From assembly GCA_942486035.1 (NCBI GenBank), contig CALNXK010000045.1, forward strand, positions 2,766,501-2,830,500: 64,000 nucleotides of DNA. Reading direction: 5' to 3'. The notes under the pieces are model-generated. The model made no database searches and had not been told where the DNA came from. It saw only the letters and a program-made list of their open reading frames with translations. Shown one piece after another: positions 35,104 through 45,673 of this stretch (position 1 is the stretch's first letter; every line of letters begins with the position of its first letter). The position numbers and the translations under genes are program-made. The stretch is from Porites lobata. Taxonomy: Eukaryota; Cnidaria; Anthozoa; Scleractinia; Poritidae.

Positions 35104-35919
35104 CTAGAGAAACTTCAGTGTGTTTCTCCCATACTTGACATTACAGGGACATGGGAAATCGCCACAGGATCCAGCAAAGTAGCACCTGTTACATCGCTGA
35201 AAAGAAACACATAAATAATGTTATGATTATTTTTTCATATTTTTACCCCAGATGAATTCCGCCTAATTCTTACCCTAAATGCCCCTTCCATTTCTTAACC
35301 GAACTACACTAACCTCTTTCATACCCCAGATGGACCCTCCTCCTCCTCCCCGGGAATTAAGTCTTTCATTTGGGCTTGAATGGGGTGAACTGGTTATAAT
35401 GCCGATTATTTTTGAAGGTTCAATCAACGTCTAGTAGATTTTTCAAAGCTTTGCTGATATTTTGTCCTTTATATAGTCTGTGTCTTTTTGTCTATATAAT
35501 AAAAAGAACATTACGGAGGGGGGGGGGTAAAAGATTGTTTTGCCACTCCCCTTATTATAGTCTGTGCTCCATGATGGTTTTAGGCTTTGGGTATATTATG
35601 AATAGGGATTTCACTGTCTAGGAGAAGTATATTCAAAGGAAGGGAAATCTGTCCTTTTGGTCATTCAAACAAAACAAATCAAATCACTTACAGAGCAATG
35701 CTGGTCCCTATAGTCTCTGCATGATTGGCAGACTTCACAGTGGTTTCGAGGCCGATTCTCTTCATCACAAAAACTGCCTGTACACCAGGAGTAACGATAC
35801 TCAGTCTCACACTCTGGACACTCGACTACAACACCACAGCAGGTCTTTAGTGGAATGGGACTGTCACAGCACGGGGTTTGTACTGATCTTTCACGCAAAT
35901 GTGCACGCAAATCAAAAAC
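35104..35919 (-). CDS. CXC gene, exons 7-8: cysteine-rich tail
   Basis: Exon 7 (35692-35919) and exon 8 (35104-35196) encode residues 611-716, which hold about 20 cysteines in pairs: TPCCDSP, KTCCG, ECPEC, SWCTGSFC, NHCEVCQSC, then after the junction RCNRCYFAGSC and PCPCN. The regular C-x2-C and H-C-x2-C-x2-C spacing suggests several bound zinc ions. I do not recognise the family; it is not a canonical RING, PHD or IBR as far as I can tell. The donor of exon 7 is a perfect GTAAGT. Confidence 0.85.
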
Positions 35920-38900
35920 CTAAAAAGAATTCAGCTGCTTGATGAGATATATAGTGGATTAAAAATCACTTATACTGTGGCATTTATGCATTGCAATAAC
36001 TAGAAATCTGGTTGAAATAAAACATTCCATATCACATGTATGTAGCATTAAAGTGGTCCAAAAATCACAGTCTAAGAGATTTGCAACAAAACTTTTGTAT
36101 AAAATAATTCTTTTTCTAGAATACGATCAGTCAGATGCACCTCAGAGGCAGACCCATAAATTTGTTTTATTAGGGGGGGGGGGGTCCAATCTTTGATTCA
36201 GAAAACACTATTGAAACGTTGTTTGTGGCAAATTACTTCATCCCCAATACTGTGGTACCACCAGCTCCACCCTCCTTGCAGTAACATGCTTTAATCGGTT
36301 TTTATAAGTTTCTTAGCTTCTTTGAACCCAAGATCAGACATTACTGTTTTGCGAGCTCAGAAACACACAGGACACTAAAGGGCACCCTCCCAAAATTGTG
36401 TTCTTGAATTATGCCTGAAATTTAATTGTACCAAAAAAATGTAGTGCAAATTGTTCCAACAAAAACATCAACCAGTTGAATCTTGATAAATGTGATCCTA
36501 GCGATGCAAGAATTTCAGTATCAAACAAGTAGTATCACCGGTCTGATAGGGGGGTCTGGACATTGAACACACCTTGGGTAATTTCTGCATGAGACAGATG
36601 TCACTTGTTGCTTTGTCCAAGTCCACTCCAAACTCTGCCATGATATTCAGGGGGTTTTTACATGGGGCACCACATCTACAGTCCTGACACTTGATGTTTT
36701 CCCTAACACAGGAACAGCGTTTAGTCGAGCAACCAGCAGAACAGGAGCAGTGACTCAACAGCAGTGGACTAGTTGATGACTGTAAGTAATCAGGACTTGA
36801 CCCTGAATCTAAATTGTTATAGAGAGAGGTAGCCTGAGAAAACAGCTGACATTTGGCGATGCTACCCCTGGTTTCCCCGCCAAATGATGTCTGAGAAACA
36901 AGTGCAGAAATTCCATACTGATGACGAGTCACCACCCAGATCTAGGTAGTGCTTCTGATTGGTTGAAATAAATTTCCCATGTGACACGACCAATCAGAAG
37001 CACTACCCAGATCTGGCTAGTGACGCGTCATCAGTATGGAATTTCTGCACTCGTTTCTCAGACGTCATTTTGCGGGGAAACCAGTGGTGACATTGCCAAA
37101 TGTTGGCTGCTTTCTCAGGCTAAGAGAGGGTATTCATTTTTAGAATTTTTATTATTGAATGGGAATAATATCATTAATTCATGCACAGCATGCAAACATC
37201 AAAAATTATGATGCACGCAGAAGTTTTTAAGAGTTACATCTCCAGGCAAATTTATTAATTTTGATCTGCTAATGGGTGGTAGGGAGAATGCAGGTTTAGT
37301 TTTTTTATTATTTAAGCCAGCTTTTTTGTTAATAGTACCTTCTCTGTTTTCTAGCCCAATTTGAGCCCGGGAAAAGTTCTCTTTCAGGTAGTGAAATTTG
37401 CCAGTAACTAAGCTCAATCACTGTTCAGTTATTGCTATGTGGTTAAGTTGATACAAGCGATTTTCATTTTGCATAATTTTTTTAAAACATTTGGCACTCT
37501 CAGGTGACAGATAAACCCTTTTACTTTTCAGATGATCATGAGAAAGCCCTCACTTTGAATCATTATTCTCGGACTTAAGCAAATCAAGCCTTATGGATAA
37601 CTGCCAACTCTCAAGCATTATGCATGAGTTTCATGCCTGAGGACTAAAGACACCAATCTCACGCATCAGGGACAATTTCTAATGCCTGACTCACAAATTT
37701 GGACACATTGTTCTTTAACACATGATAAATAATGAAAATTAAATTCAATTTTCTTCAAAAAAATCCAAAAAGGCGTTGAATGATGGTCGACTTTGTGTCC
37801 TAACAAATCAAAACACGCTAAAATTGTCACCTTTTAAATTAAGCTTTGGAAGTGCTCAAATGTCGTCAGAACATCTTCAGACATTTTTGGCAACGTTCCG
37901 AAGTCTTCGGAAAGTCATCAGAAATCTTCAGAAGTCACTGAGACATTTTTGGAAACCCCAGTCATGACACGGTGAAAATCTCAAGCATTTGATTCAGAAA
38001 AAGTAGGCAGGTATTCAATAGCTGCAATGTTGATGTATTGTATGTCCGCGTATCTCTACTGACCTCTGTGTGTCCTTTTTCGCTTTGTAGAACTGAAACT
38101 CTGAATTTCCTTGATTGGTTTTGGAGGTGGCTTATTGGTGTTGATCACAACAGGGATTCTCAAAAGAGCAGAAAACTTGGGGTCAAATTTCATGAGATGA
38201 GTTGCAACAGTTGCTGATGACACTGTTAACTGAAATTCCAAACAACAAGAACCAGTTACCAGTTTGAATACAGTTGAACCTCTCTACAACGGCCAACTTG
38301 GGAACAGAAGAAAGTGGAAGTTGTAAGGAGGAGGTCGTTGTAGTGAGGTTTCAAACAAGAGTCAATGTAATGATTTTTTGTCCACTGGTGCCAAAAAAAG
38401 TGCTCGTTGTAGAGAGGTGGCCGCTAGCCGAGGTTCAACTGTACTTTTTAAGAAGGCTGGTACATTTTACACAATATACAGTTTCCATATTTTTTTCAAA
38501 CTCAATATAAGTTTATAATGATAAAACAAACACTATAGACTGTTCAGGTTTGAATGAAGCCTAATTTCCATAGAATGCAACAAGATTTCCCGTTAAATCT
38601 AACTATATCAGTGGTGATACAAGACCACAAGAGACAGCAGGTGATCTTCTTGGAACAATAATTTAATAAAAATTTTACACCTCTATTTCTCTAGATGTTG
38701 GTTGGGTCCACTTTAGCTTAAAAACTTTGACATAATAATGACCAGGTGCTAATTCAAAATTTCCACTTAAAGGATGGGCCCTTATTAGGACATTCTATGG
38801 AAGGCATGACTCCGACAGGCCCTTATTTCTTAAAATGTGATTCCTACAGGTCCCTTATCTCGTCACACAGTATGGAGGGCAGGATTCCGACTGGTCCTTA

Positions 38901-41900
38901 TCACACAAATTGTGAAACCTACAGGTCCCAGCTCTCCCAATTCCCATGGGTCTTGTAGTAATCTGAACAATCCAAGATTTTAGCAGGCCCTTGTGGGTAA
39001 AATCCTAATTCCGAAACCTTGTATTGTAGTAAAAAATATCAGATTCTGACAGGGTCCTTCTGGATATTACTAAATTATGCCTTCCATTGGGGGGTGGGGA
39101 TAAAAAGTGGAATGTCCCATTGAAAGGAGGGCGCTTAATCCAGGGAAGCATTTATTAACTTCTGCTCTTGGCAATAAAGACAATCAAGTGTACCTCTATA
39201 CACTCCCATTTAAACAGTTTCACAGAGTTACTGTATCAATTAAGTGGCGATAGAAACAAGTTTTCCTTGTATCTCTTCTATTAAAGAAAGTCAAGGGGGA
39301 GGGGAAGAGGCACTTATTTGAGAGGTGCTCTTGTTTGGTTTTTTGGCCAAGGGGGTGGGCACTTATTCGGGGGAGGGCACTTAAAAGAGCATTGGCACTT
39401 CTTCATGGAAATACAGTATTTCCTTTGACATCAACGTACCTTGTGATATGGAACATTCGTCAACTGGCCATTCGTCAAATCCACTGAGTTTAACGTATTG
39501 TACTGGTGCTTGGTAACGACTCCACGTGGTCTGTGCTGCATTATCTGTTTTCCCAGCCACATGGTAGGGACAGTGTTGACTTCTATGACGACTTCAGTTG
39601 GAAGTATTCTTGTTATGTTTATACCAACTACTGTCATGAAAGGGACTTCTATACAGGCCATGTATTTGCTGTTCTCTGAGTTTGGTTGGTTTTCCTGTGC
39701 AGTGACATCACTGCTATGTAATGGAAACTCGTACACAAATTTCCTACAACAGCACAATAACACAGTGTAATCTTAATATTATCTTATTTAAAGGATTTAT
39801 TTACGCTTGAGACAAATCTACACTTCTCAATCATGGTAACTAAACATTGACCACTAATATGATTGAAGGCACATATTTGTTATTTTACCTCCTCTCTTAT
39901 GGAATCTCCTTAGCTATAATTTGTGAGGTGAAAGAACCAAAAACCAAACTAGTGAGTGCTAACTGACACGTCCCCTGAAAGCTCCAAAACTGATAAACCT
40001 GAGTCCCTCCGTGTCCCCAACTACACACTTTCCAGATTGAATTTGAAGTTGGTTTTGAGGAAAACCAACATTCTTTGAGGAAAACTGGAGTGCGTGCCCT
40101 CATAGGGGGAGTCAGGTGTGTGGTGTGGGGATGTGGGGGGGGTCTGTATATCCCTTGTCTGAATTTCAAAACACTTTTTTTTGCATACTGAAGAGGAAGC
40201 CATGTCCCTCTGGTTATTTTACTATTTTATGCATTTCTTCATTTCTGTCACATTTCAATTAAAGCCCTAAGAGTGATCAGCGTCAAATTTCTCCTAACTG
40301 CTTCTAATATCACTGCTTTACAAAACACAGTGGTCATGAGAATTGAGGACATGATCACACTAGATGAATCTAACTGATACTTCAACAAATTCTCCCCACT
40401 ACTTCTACTGAAAATGTATAGGTACAGGGACAACAAATGAGAATTTGAATTTTGATGTTAAGGTTTAAAGGGTTTACCCATTGTGTCATTTGTTGCCATT
40501 GTAGTTGTCTTATGTTGATGTTTCAGGGCCATGTTGCTTGTCGGAATTTTACCCCGACAGATCAGGAGTACCAGACTATAATGCCTTCATGAGAACATGT
40601 AGGCAGTTTGCTAGACTGACAGTCTAATGTGAGCATGTTCTCTCCTTTGGATGGCACTAATATGATAGCACTACATCTTTACACAGGGCTTAGCTTGAAG
40701 GACAGGCACTATGGGCTAATAATCCTACCTCTGACTGAATATGACTTTGAGCCTTGACACAGCTTGACTCCTGCGCTGATACTAAAAAGTAATAGATCAA
40801 GGGAATTATTCTGAAGGAGATACTCAGCAGAAAAATACTATTTGATTAAAACCCCGAACAGGACCAAAATTAAACTGGGCATATAGCTCACAGACAGTCT
40901 TTTGACCCTCCTGGTTTAATACATAAAACAAGGCTGTGCTCTGAGACAAATAATTATTCTACAGAGCCCGAAGCTCTGAAGCAGTGAAATCCAGGGTGCC
41001 CAGCACACAATTTCTATCCAAAAGCTGAGGTTTCCTAGTTGCCCAAGAGCAAAGTTAAGGCACCAGGGGGCCTCTAGGCACATAAAAACATGGCCCTTAT
41101 ATTTCTATATACAGCTGTAGGTCAGGGAGAAAGAATGATAATTTTTCTCCATTGCTAGCTGTAGTTCTTGTTTCTGCTAATTTTAAGCTCTGCTACATTA
41201 ATGACTTCTTTAAAATCACTGGAGGTACAACAAACATCAGCTATCCTTGTTGTCAACCCACTTTTCTTCCAATGTAAAATTAACACAGTTGTCTGTTTCA
41301 GAACCTTTTAAGGAGCTTCAACCCTCATTATGGTTATTTAATAGTATATTGGTAGCCTGAGAAAACACTAAAAAAAGCTGACCTTTCGCGGCGCCACCAC
41401 TTGTTTCCCCTCGAAATGCCACCTGAAAAATGAGTGTAGAAATTCAATACTGACGGCGTGTCACTACCCAGGCCTGGGTAGTGTTTCTGATCGGTTGGAG
41501 CAAATTTCCCTTGTGGCACAACCGATCAGAAGCACTACCCAGATCAGGACAGAGACACGTCATCAGTAACGGAATTTCTCCAGTCATTCCTCAGATATCA
41601 TTTCGGGGGGGAAACCTTTGGTGGTGGTGCAAAATTTTTTGGCTCTTTTCTGAGGCCTTAGTATGGCTTCATGCATTCAATTTATTAAAGCATTTGTGAT
41701 TTCAAAAAGTCAATACACGTTTCCTCGTTTAGATGAGAAGTACACATTTTGGAAGAATTTAAACAATATTCAACTGTGTATGAATGTCAGCTTTCCTTGT
41801 GTGAAAATACTCGAATACTCAGAGTAATCAGACTATTTTGATGAGAAATTAAGCAACTAACCTTCCATGTTCCTATCTCAAGGGAGCTCAATTCATAATA

Positions 41901-44592
41901 ACGAGGAGGAAACTTCTTGGCATCAACTCTTCCAGTTTGAAAATCTGGGATGGCGGTAACTTCTGTTTGGCTATCAGCATGTCCAGAGTCACTTTCCTTC
42001 ACAACTGGAACCTCTTGATCAAAATGAGTAACCACATTACTTCTGGATTGTCCAATCCATTCCCTGCAATAGGAATGTTTAAATTGAACACTGGTATTAT
42101 GGGTGCTCCTGGGTTGGGCTTCCTGTGAAAATGTCTCAAGTACTCCCAGTGAGGTATCTGTGATCACAGGAGCCCTTGCTAGAGGTTGTGTTGCACGTCT
42201 AGGAAGAAGAGTTGCGCTGGACATGTTTCTTGGTTGCAGTTCTGGTACTGTTGTAGTGTAGGATGCTGTGTGATAATGTTCAGGAAGTCTCAGGTGACTA
42301 TTCACTGATGATGTACTTGTAGACAGTGAAGTGGGGATATTATGGCCAGAGTCTCTTGCTGTAACTGACAAAAATTGGTTCTCACTCCGTGTTTGTGTAG
42401 AGGTAAAGGGCATAGTCACTCTAACATTTTCATTGATATAAGGAAGATGCCAAGGATTGGCAATTTGATCGCCAATATTGTATGATGCTACCGCAGTTGA
42501 CAAACACATCTGCATCTGGCCTCTGTTTATTGACTGCAACACAAAGCAGTATGCTTCAAAGTTATTTTATGACCAAACACAAAAAATCAGCAAGGATATA
42601 TGGTGCAGGGTTAACAATTAATGCTTGAATTCTGCACAACATGTTGCACCTGATGGAGTCACGTGTTACAACCTACTAAGGTTCAACATTTCCCAATGAA
42701 CAGGTACCAAGCAAACAAGGTTAATTAAAAATTAATAATTTACTACATGTGAAATGTGATTGGCTGAAGGCTAAAGGTTGTAATGCTATTGTGTTTAATG
42801 TTACAGATGGCAGGTATGCAATAAAAAAATGATAATGATATCCCAGGGGGTGGACTCCGCATATGAAAGGGGTGGGGATGCTCGTCGTCTCGCTCAGGGG
42901 TGTAAATTTTGGATTTTAGTCTCACTTAGGGTGTTCTGGGCAAAACGCCATCATATTTAGCCGTGAAGATCTTGTGTAGGGTTGCACGTGAAAAAATATA
43001 GAAATATTACATTGTCTGTGTTTTAACATGGTCTCTTTTAGGGGTCAAAAAAAGCTTGGGCCATGCCCAGATCGGTCTCCTCTAGGGGTTTAATTCAAAA
43101 TTTCCCATAAGCATCCCCACCCCTTTCATATGCAGAGTCCCCCCCCCCCTTCCCGAATGATATATGTATTACATTCAATGTTGCAAAGGTACAAGGAGAA
43201 CAAACTGCTGCAATATTGTACATGGTAACATCAGGGGTGAGGCACGCTAATAATACAACTTAACCACTTTGAGAAATACTTGCACCATGTCTGGGCCTTA
43301 ATACCCATGACTTTGATCGCCCCAGTACTTTAAGGCATACAATTGCCAAACATCAAAAACCCCGGAGGGGGGGTACTTTAGGAAGTTCTGGGTGGGGATG
43401 TGCCGCTGGGACCCTGGAACCCTGGAACCTTTAGCCTATACCAGAGCTAGTTCAGCTGAATTTTGCTACCCTATACTAGAGTAAACTCCCCAAATCCCCC
43501 CTATCCTAGAGTGGCTGTTTTCCGGTAACTACTGCGGTCACTAGCACAGTCTAGCCAAAACAAAACCTTATACCACAATCCCTAGTCTAGATAAAATTTT
43601 CAACCAACTGATCAGTTTCCTAAAAAATGATACCCTATTCTAGACCCAAATGCTCTGATTTATATACCCTATCCTAGAGTAAACTGCTTGAACACCATAC
43701 CCTTCAAAGCGGCACATACCTTATATAGCCCATGTATGGCAGTACCCTGCCAAGGTCAAAAATATCAACCAGCATGCAAATCATATAGAAAGGTAACCTG
43801 AATATGACCATAACTTCTCTCTACCATTGCTGTTTGTAAAATAACACAGGAAAGAGAGGGAAATTTATTATGTTATTGGTTATAGAATTGTCATTGGCCA
43901 TGCCAGACTGTTGTTTATAGGGGCTACAACAGGAAACAATATTTATTGGGCTGTTGCACTTGATAACATCCATACCACCTCGGTTGAGGCCTTTTACCGC
44001 CTCTACCTTGAAAAATTCCACAAAATTGCATTCACCCCTGAAGACATCCATAAAATATGGGTCTGCCTCTAAAAAATATGGGTTTACCCCTGAAGAATTT
44101 CGTGAAAGGGTGATTTTTTCCTTGTTCATCCTTGGAGATTTTGTTAAAAATTAAAGCTTCACCCTCAAAGAACTCCATATTTTTTTTTACCTGTGAGCTA
44201 AAAGGCTGAGCAGTGGATAGTTTTCTGTATCCACCATTGACCTCCCTACTTTGCAATAGTCCTTTAGAATGATCTACCACTGACTGCATGGCACCTTGAG
44301 CACAATGAGCAGCAGATTTCAATGGATGACCCATGTTCTGAAAATATCCAGCAAACTGGGTGGGAAAGATACTTGCTAGCTTTGCATCTAATGTATTTTG
44401 AAAGTCTGGCGCAGCTGGATAAGACTGATCTTCAACTTGCTGGGTCTGTTGCTGGACGCAAACAAAACTTTCACTTGTGCTGTGCTCATCCTTTTTGACA
44501 CTTTTCTGCGATTTGACAAGATCTTCTCTGTCTTTATATTCCATGGTCTCCTCTTCTTTTAAAACAGCTTCTTCTTTAAACTCATCGTCCAT
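35104..44592 (-). CDS. CXC-domain protein with possible TRF2/HOY1-type PH-like domain and cysteine-rich tail, complete coding region
   Basis: Eight coding exons in transcript order: 44191-44592, 41862-42533, 40029-40084, 39440-39743, 38064-38229, 36573-36802, 35692-35919, 35104-35196. All phases close (0, 0, 2, 0, 1, 0, 0), giving 2,151 nt, or 716 residues and a stop. Residues 1-134 are acidic and polar; 135 to about 340 are Ser/Thr-rich, probably disordered; about 345-505 look like the PH-like domain known from plant TRF2/HOY1 proteins; 522-533 hold a basic STKRKRTHR stretch, a likely nuclear signal; 552-586 is a CXC motif; 611-716 is cysteine-rich. A nuclear, DNA- or RNA-linked role is an inference from CXC. 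The 56-nt exon (40029-40084) was chosen because it alone closes the phase and reads LQIQSGK into KFVYEF. The ATG at 44592 sits one base after a TTACAG acceptor, so a non-coding first exon probably lies upstream. Several repeats sit close to its splice sites. Confidence 0.82.
35510..35668 (+). repeat. Fragment of the 33080-33480 repeat family
   Basis: Shares TTTAGGCTTTGGGTATATTA, GATTTCACT and GGAAATCTGTCCTTTTGGTC with the element at 33080-33480. It lies in the last intron of the CXC gene, ending about 20 bases beyond the donor of exon 7. Confidence 0.6.
36573..36802 (-). CDS. CXC gene, exon 6: tesmin/TSO1-type CXC motif
   Basis: Residues 552-586 contain nine cysteines in the order C-x-C-x3-C-x4-C-x-C-x6-C-x2-C-x-C-x3-C followed by KNPLN, the signature of zinc-binding CXC motifs that touch DNA. 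It contains GCSTKRCSC and CRCGAPCKNP. Only one CXC motif is present, unlike tesmin/LIN54, which have two. The acceptor at 36803-36804 was preferred over a CAG at 36780-36782 because it alone matches the phase-1 donor of exon 5. The donor is GTGTGT. A 293-bp MITE ends 27 bases upstream of the exon. Confidence 0.85.
36830..37122. mobile_element. MITE with TAGCCTGAG ends, copy 1, with target duplication
   Basis: The ends TAGCCTGAGAAAACAGC and GCTGCTTTCTCAGGCTA are inverted repeats, and the centre (AGTGCTTCTGATTGGTTG against CCAATCAGAAGCACT) is also palindromic. AGAGAGG occurs immediately on both sides (36823-36829 and 37123-37129), a likely 7-bp target duplication. Related copies are at 41353-41660 and, partly, at 62801-62930. 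Confidence 0.88.
38269..38443. mobile_element. Tc1/mariner-like MITE, 175 bp
   Basis: The left end TACAGTTGAACCTCTCTACA and the right end GAGGTTCAACTGTA are inverted repeats beginning with TA, the target of mariner-type elements. Inside, CTACAACGGCCA is matched by GGCCGCTAGCC and CGTTGTAGAGAGG. It lies 40 bases upstream of exon 5 of the CXC gene. Confidence 0.8.
38796..38935 (+). repeat. Short imperfect tandem duplication
   Basis: ATGGAAGGCATGACTCCGAC and, about 75 bases later, ATGGAGGGCAGGATTCCGAC, both followed by CCTACAGGTCCC at the same spacing. It lies within a stretch with many CTTATT/GGGAGGG words up to about 39400, probably a decayed repeat. Confidence 0.6.
39440..42533 (-). CDS. CXC gene, exons 2-4: Ser/Thr-rich linker and PH-like domain
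   Basis: Exon 2 (41862-42533) is a polar, low-structure linker that ends YYELSSLEIGTWK. Exon 3 (40029-40084) gives LQIQSGK. Exon 4 (39440-39743) gives KFVYEFPLHSS, then CIEVPFMTVVGINIT, TEVVIEVNTVP, and NSVDLTNGQLTNVPYHK. The order (basic/aromatic strand, G-x-W, K-x-V/F-x-Y/W-E-F, I-E-V/I-P/Q, then a DLT-N/DGQ patch and a helix such as VATHLMKFDPKF in exon 5) resembles the TRF2/HOY1 PH-like domain of plants and amoebae. I recognise it from memory of that family, so a profile search should confirm it. Confidence 0.55.
40248..40480 (-). repeat. Interspersed repeat, copy 1 (minus)
   Basis: Its reverse complement matches 47268-47480 over most of its length: AACCTTAACATCAAAATTCA, TCTCATTTGTTG, AGTGGGGAGAA, ATGATCACACTCTAGG-like words and CTGATCACTCTTAGGG. 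It may be a SINE or similar family; no RNA-derived head was recognised. Confidence 0.7.
41353..41660. mobile_element. MITE with TAGCCTGAG ends, copy 2
   Basis: Begins TAGCCTGAGAAAACACTAAA and ends CTTTTCTGAGGCCTTA, with the central palindrome AGTGTTTCTGATCGGTTG/CAACCGATCAGAAGCACT. It matches 36830-37122 along its length. No clean target duplication is seen. It lies in intron 2 of the CXC gene. Confidence 0.82.
42845..43148. repeat. Foldback element with 'aggggtggggatgct' arms
   Basis: The left arm ACTCCGCATATGAAAGGGGT, GGGGATGCTC is mirrored by GCATCCCCACCCCTTTCATA, TGCAGAGTCC at the right. The inner part is AT-rich. It lies in intron 1 of the CXC gene. Confidence 0.8.
43360..43740. repeat. 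Repeat-rich segment with CTAGAGTAAACT words
   Basis: Starts GGAGGGGGGGTACTTTAGGA and carries recurring CTATACTAGAGTAAACT, CTATCCTAGAGT and similar words, a pattern shared by decayed copies of an interspersed family. The rest of the intron to 44190 holds nothing I can identify. Confidence 0.5.
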
Positions 44593-45461
44593 TCTGTAAC
44601 AACAACCGATAAAAACAGCATTAAAAAAAAGAAGTTTCAGAAAACAGACCAACAAATCCCACATCGTATCCGAGATTCAGTAAATAAGCTTAGTCTAAAA
44701 AGTAAAGCGTAAGTTTATGATCAACAAATGACGAAAGAATTTCCGTGAAGCTGCGTAGCACTTTAGAAAATAGAAGTAAAAAAAATGTTCATCAAAAATA
44801 ATAAACAAATGACGAACAAAAGTGCCGTGTTTAGGTTGAAGTTATCCTTTCCAAACGTTTCGGGCCTGGCCCTTCATCAGTGGAATTACCAGTTCGTTGA
44901 AACCGTTGCAAGGTTTTTATACGCCAAAGTTTATCTTATTTCCTCCTCCGATCGCGAAAATCCTAAACGTTTAATTAAACAGCAACACAGAAACATCGCT
45001 TGTCAGTAATTTCAACCCCCAATAACTTTGGAAACACGTAAAAAATGATCCTGTTAACTCGCGCGAAGTGAAGAATGGAGAGACGCTCCAAGTGGCCTTT
45101 GCGGTATTTTTAGCAAGGAATGCTCGTTCAAATTTCTTTTCAAATAGGTAGACTCTTTTCCAACTCCCGAAAAATGAAAGAACTGTAAAAAAACGAAACG
45201 TGAAAGAAAAACGATCAGAAAAGGTGGTGAATTTCGGATTTCTTCAAACGTCAAAACAGCCATATCATCAACAATCAGCTTTTGCAATGACGCACCCGAT
45301 TTTCTACTCTACTGAATTCTTTTCTGCATTTATTAGAATGTTAAAAAGATTGCTAAAGAGACAAATGATTACACCAAACCTTAAAGTTTTCCGTGACTTT
45401 CCTCCGTGTTGACATTCAGCGAAAGATTGTAGCAAAACGTGGGAACTCTGAACGCATCACA

Positions 45462-45600
45462 CACGTGAGAAAAAGCTGTTTCCCGCGACTTCCCGCGTTT
45501 TTTAACAATCAGCCAATCAAAATGTTCTATCAGAGCTTCAGCCTCGTTTCGAAATTTTTCCCTTTATGAGCCTGCATTCATTAGCCAGCGGATTGGTTGA
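45462..45600. promoter_or_regulatory. Likely shared promoter of the CXC gene (left) and TRMT112 (right)
   Basis: The two genes start head to head. Between them are CACGTG (45462-45467), TTTCCCGC (45479-45486, an E2F-type site), CTTCCCGCG (from 45489), CCAAT (45513-45517) and its inverse ATTGG (45592-45596). This cluster without a TATA box fits a divergent housekeeping or cell-cycle promoter. Site calls are by consensus only. The first CXC exon, between 44594 and this block, was not located. Confidence 0.5.
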
Positions 45601-45673
45601 AAAAGAAAAAGCGAGTGAATTGGAGAATTCGAAGTAGAGTATTTAAAACTTTTGGTCAGTTTTCATAAAAAAT

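Noticed and set aside
36498..37211. Open frames reading through the MITE at 36830-37122 as extra N-terminal coding sequence for the CXC exon
   Set aside because: The sequence is the MITE itself, palindromic and present elsewhere. The exon phase fits only with the acceptor at 36803.
44593..44664. An in-frame upstream ATG giving a hydrophobic leader before the CXC protein
   Set aside because: The stretch is a pyrimidine-rich intron end with a TTACAG acceptor just before the ATG at 44592, and the protein looks nuclear.
44856..44880. Hammerhead-ribozyme-like core on the minus strand (CTGATGA, hairpin, GAAAC)
   Set aside because: The core words are present, but there is an extra base before stem II and I find no stem III or cleavage triplet at the right distance. 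More likely a transposon-derived word.
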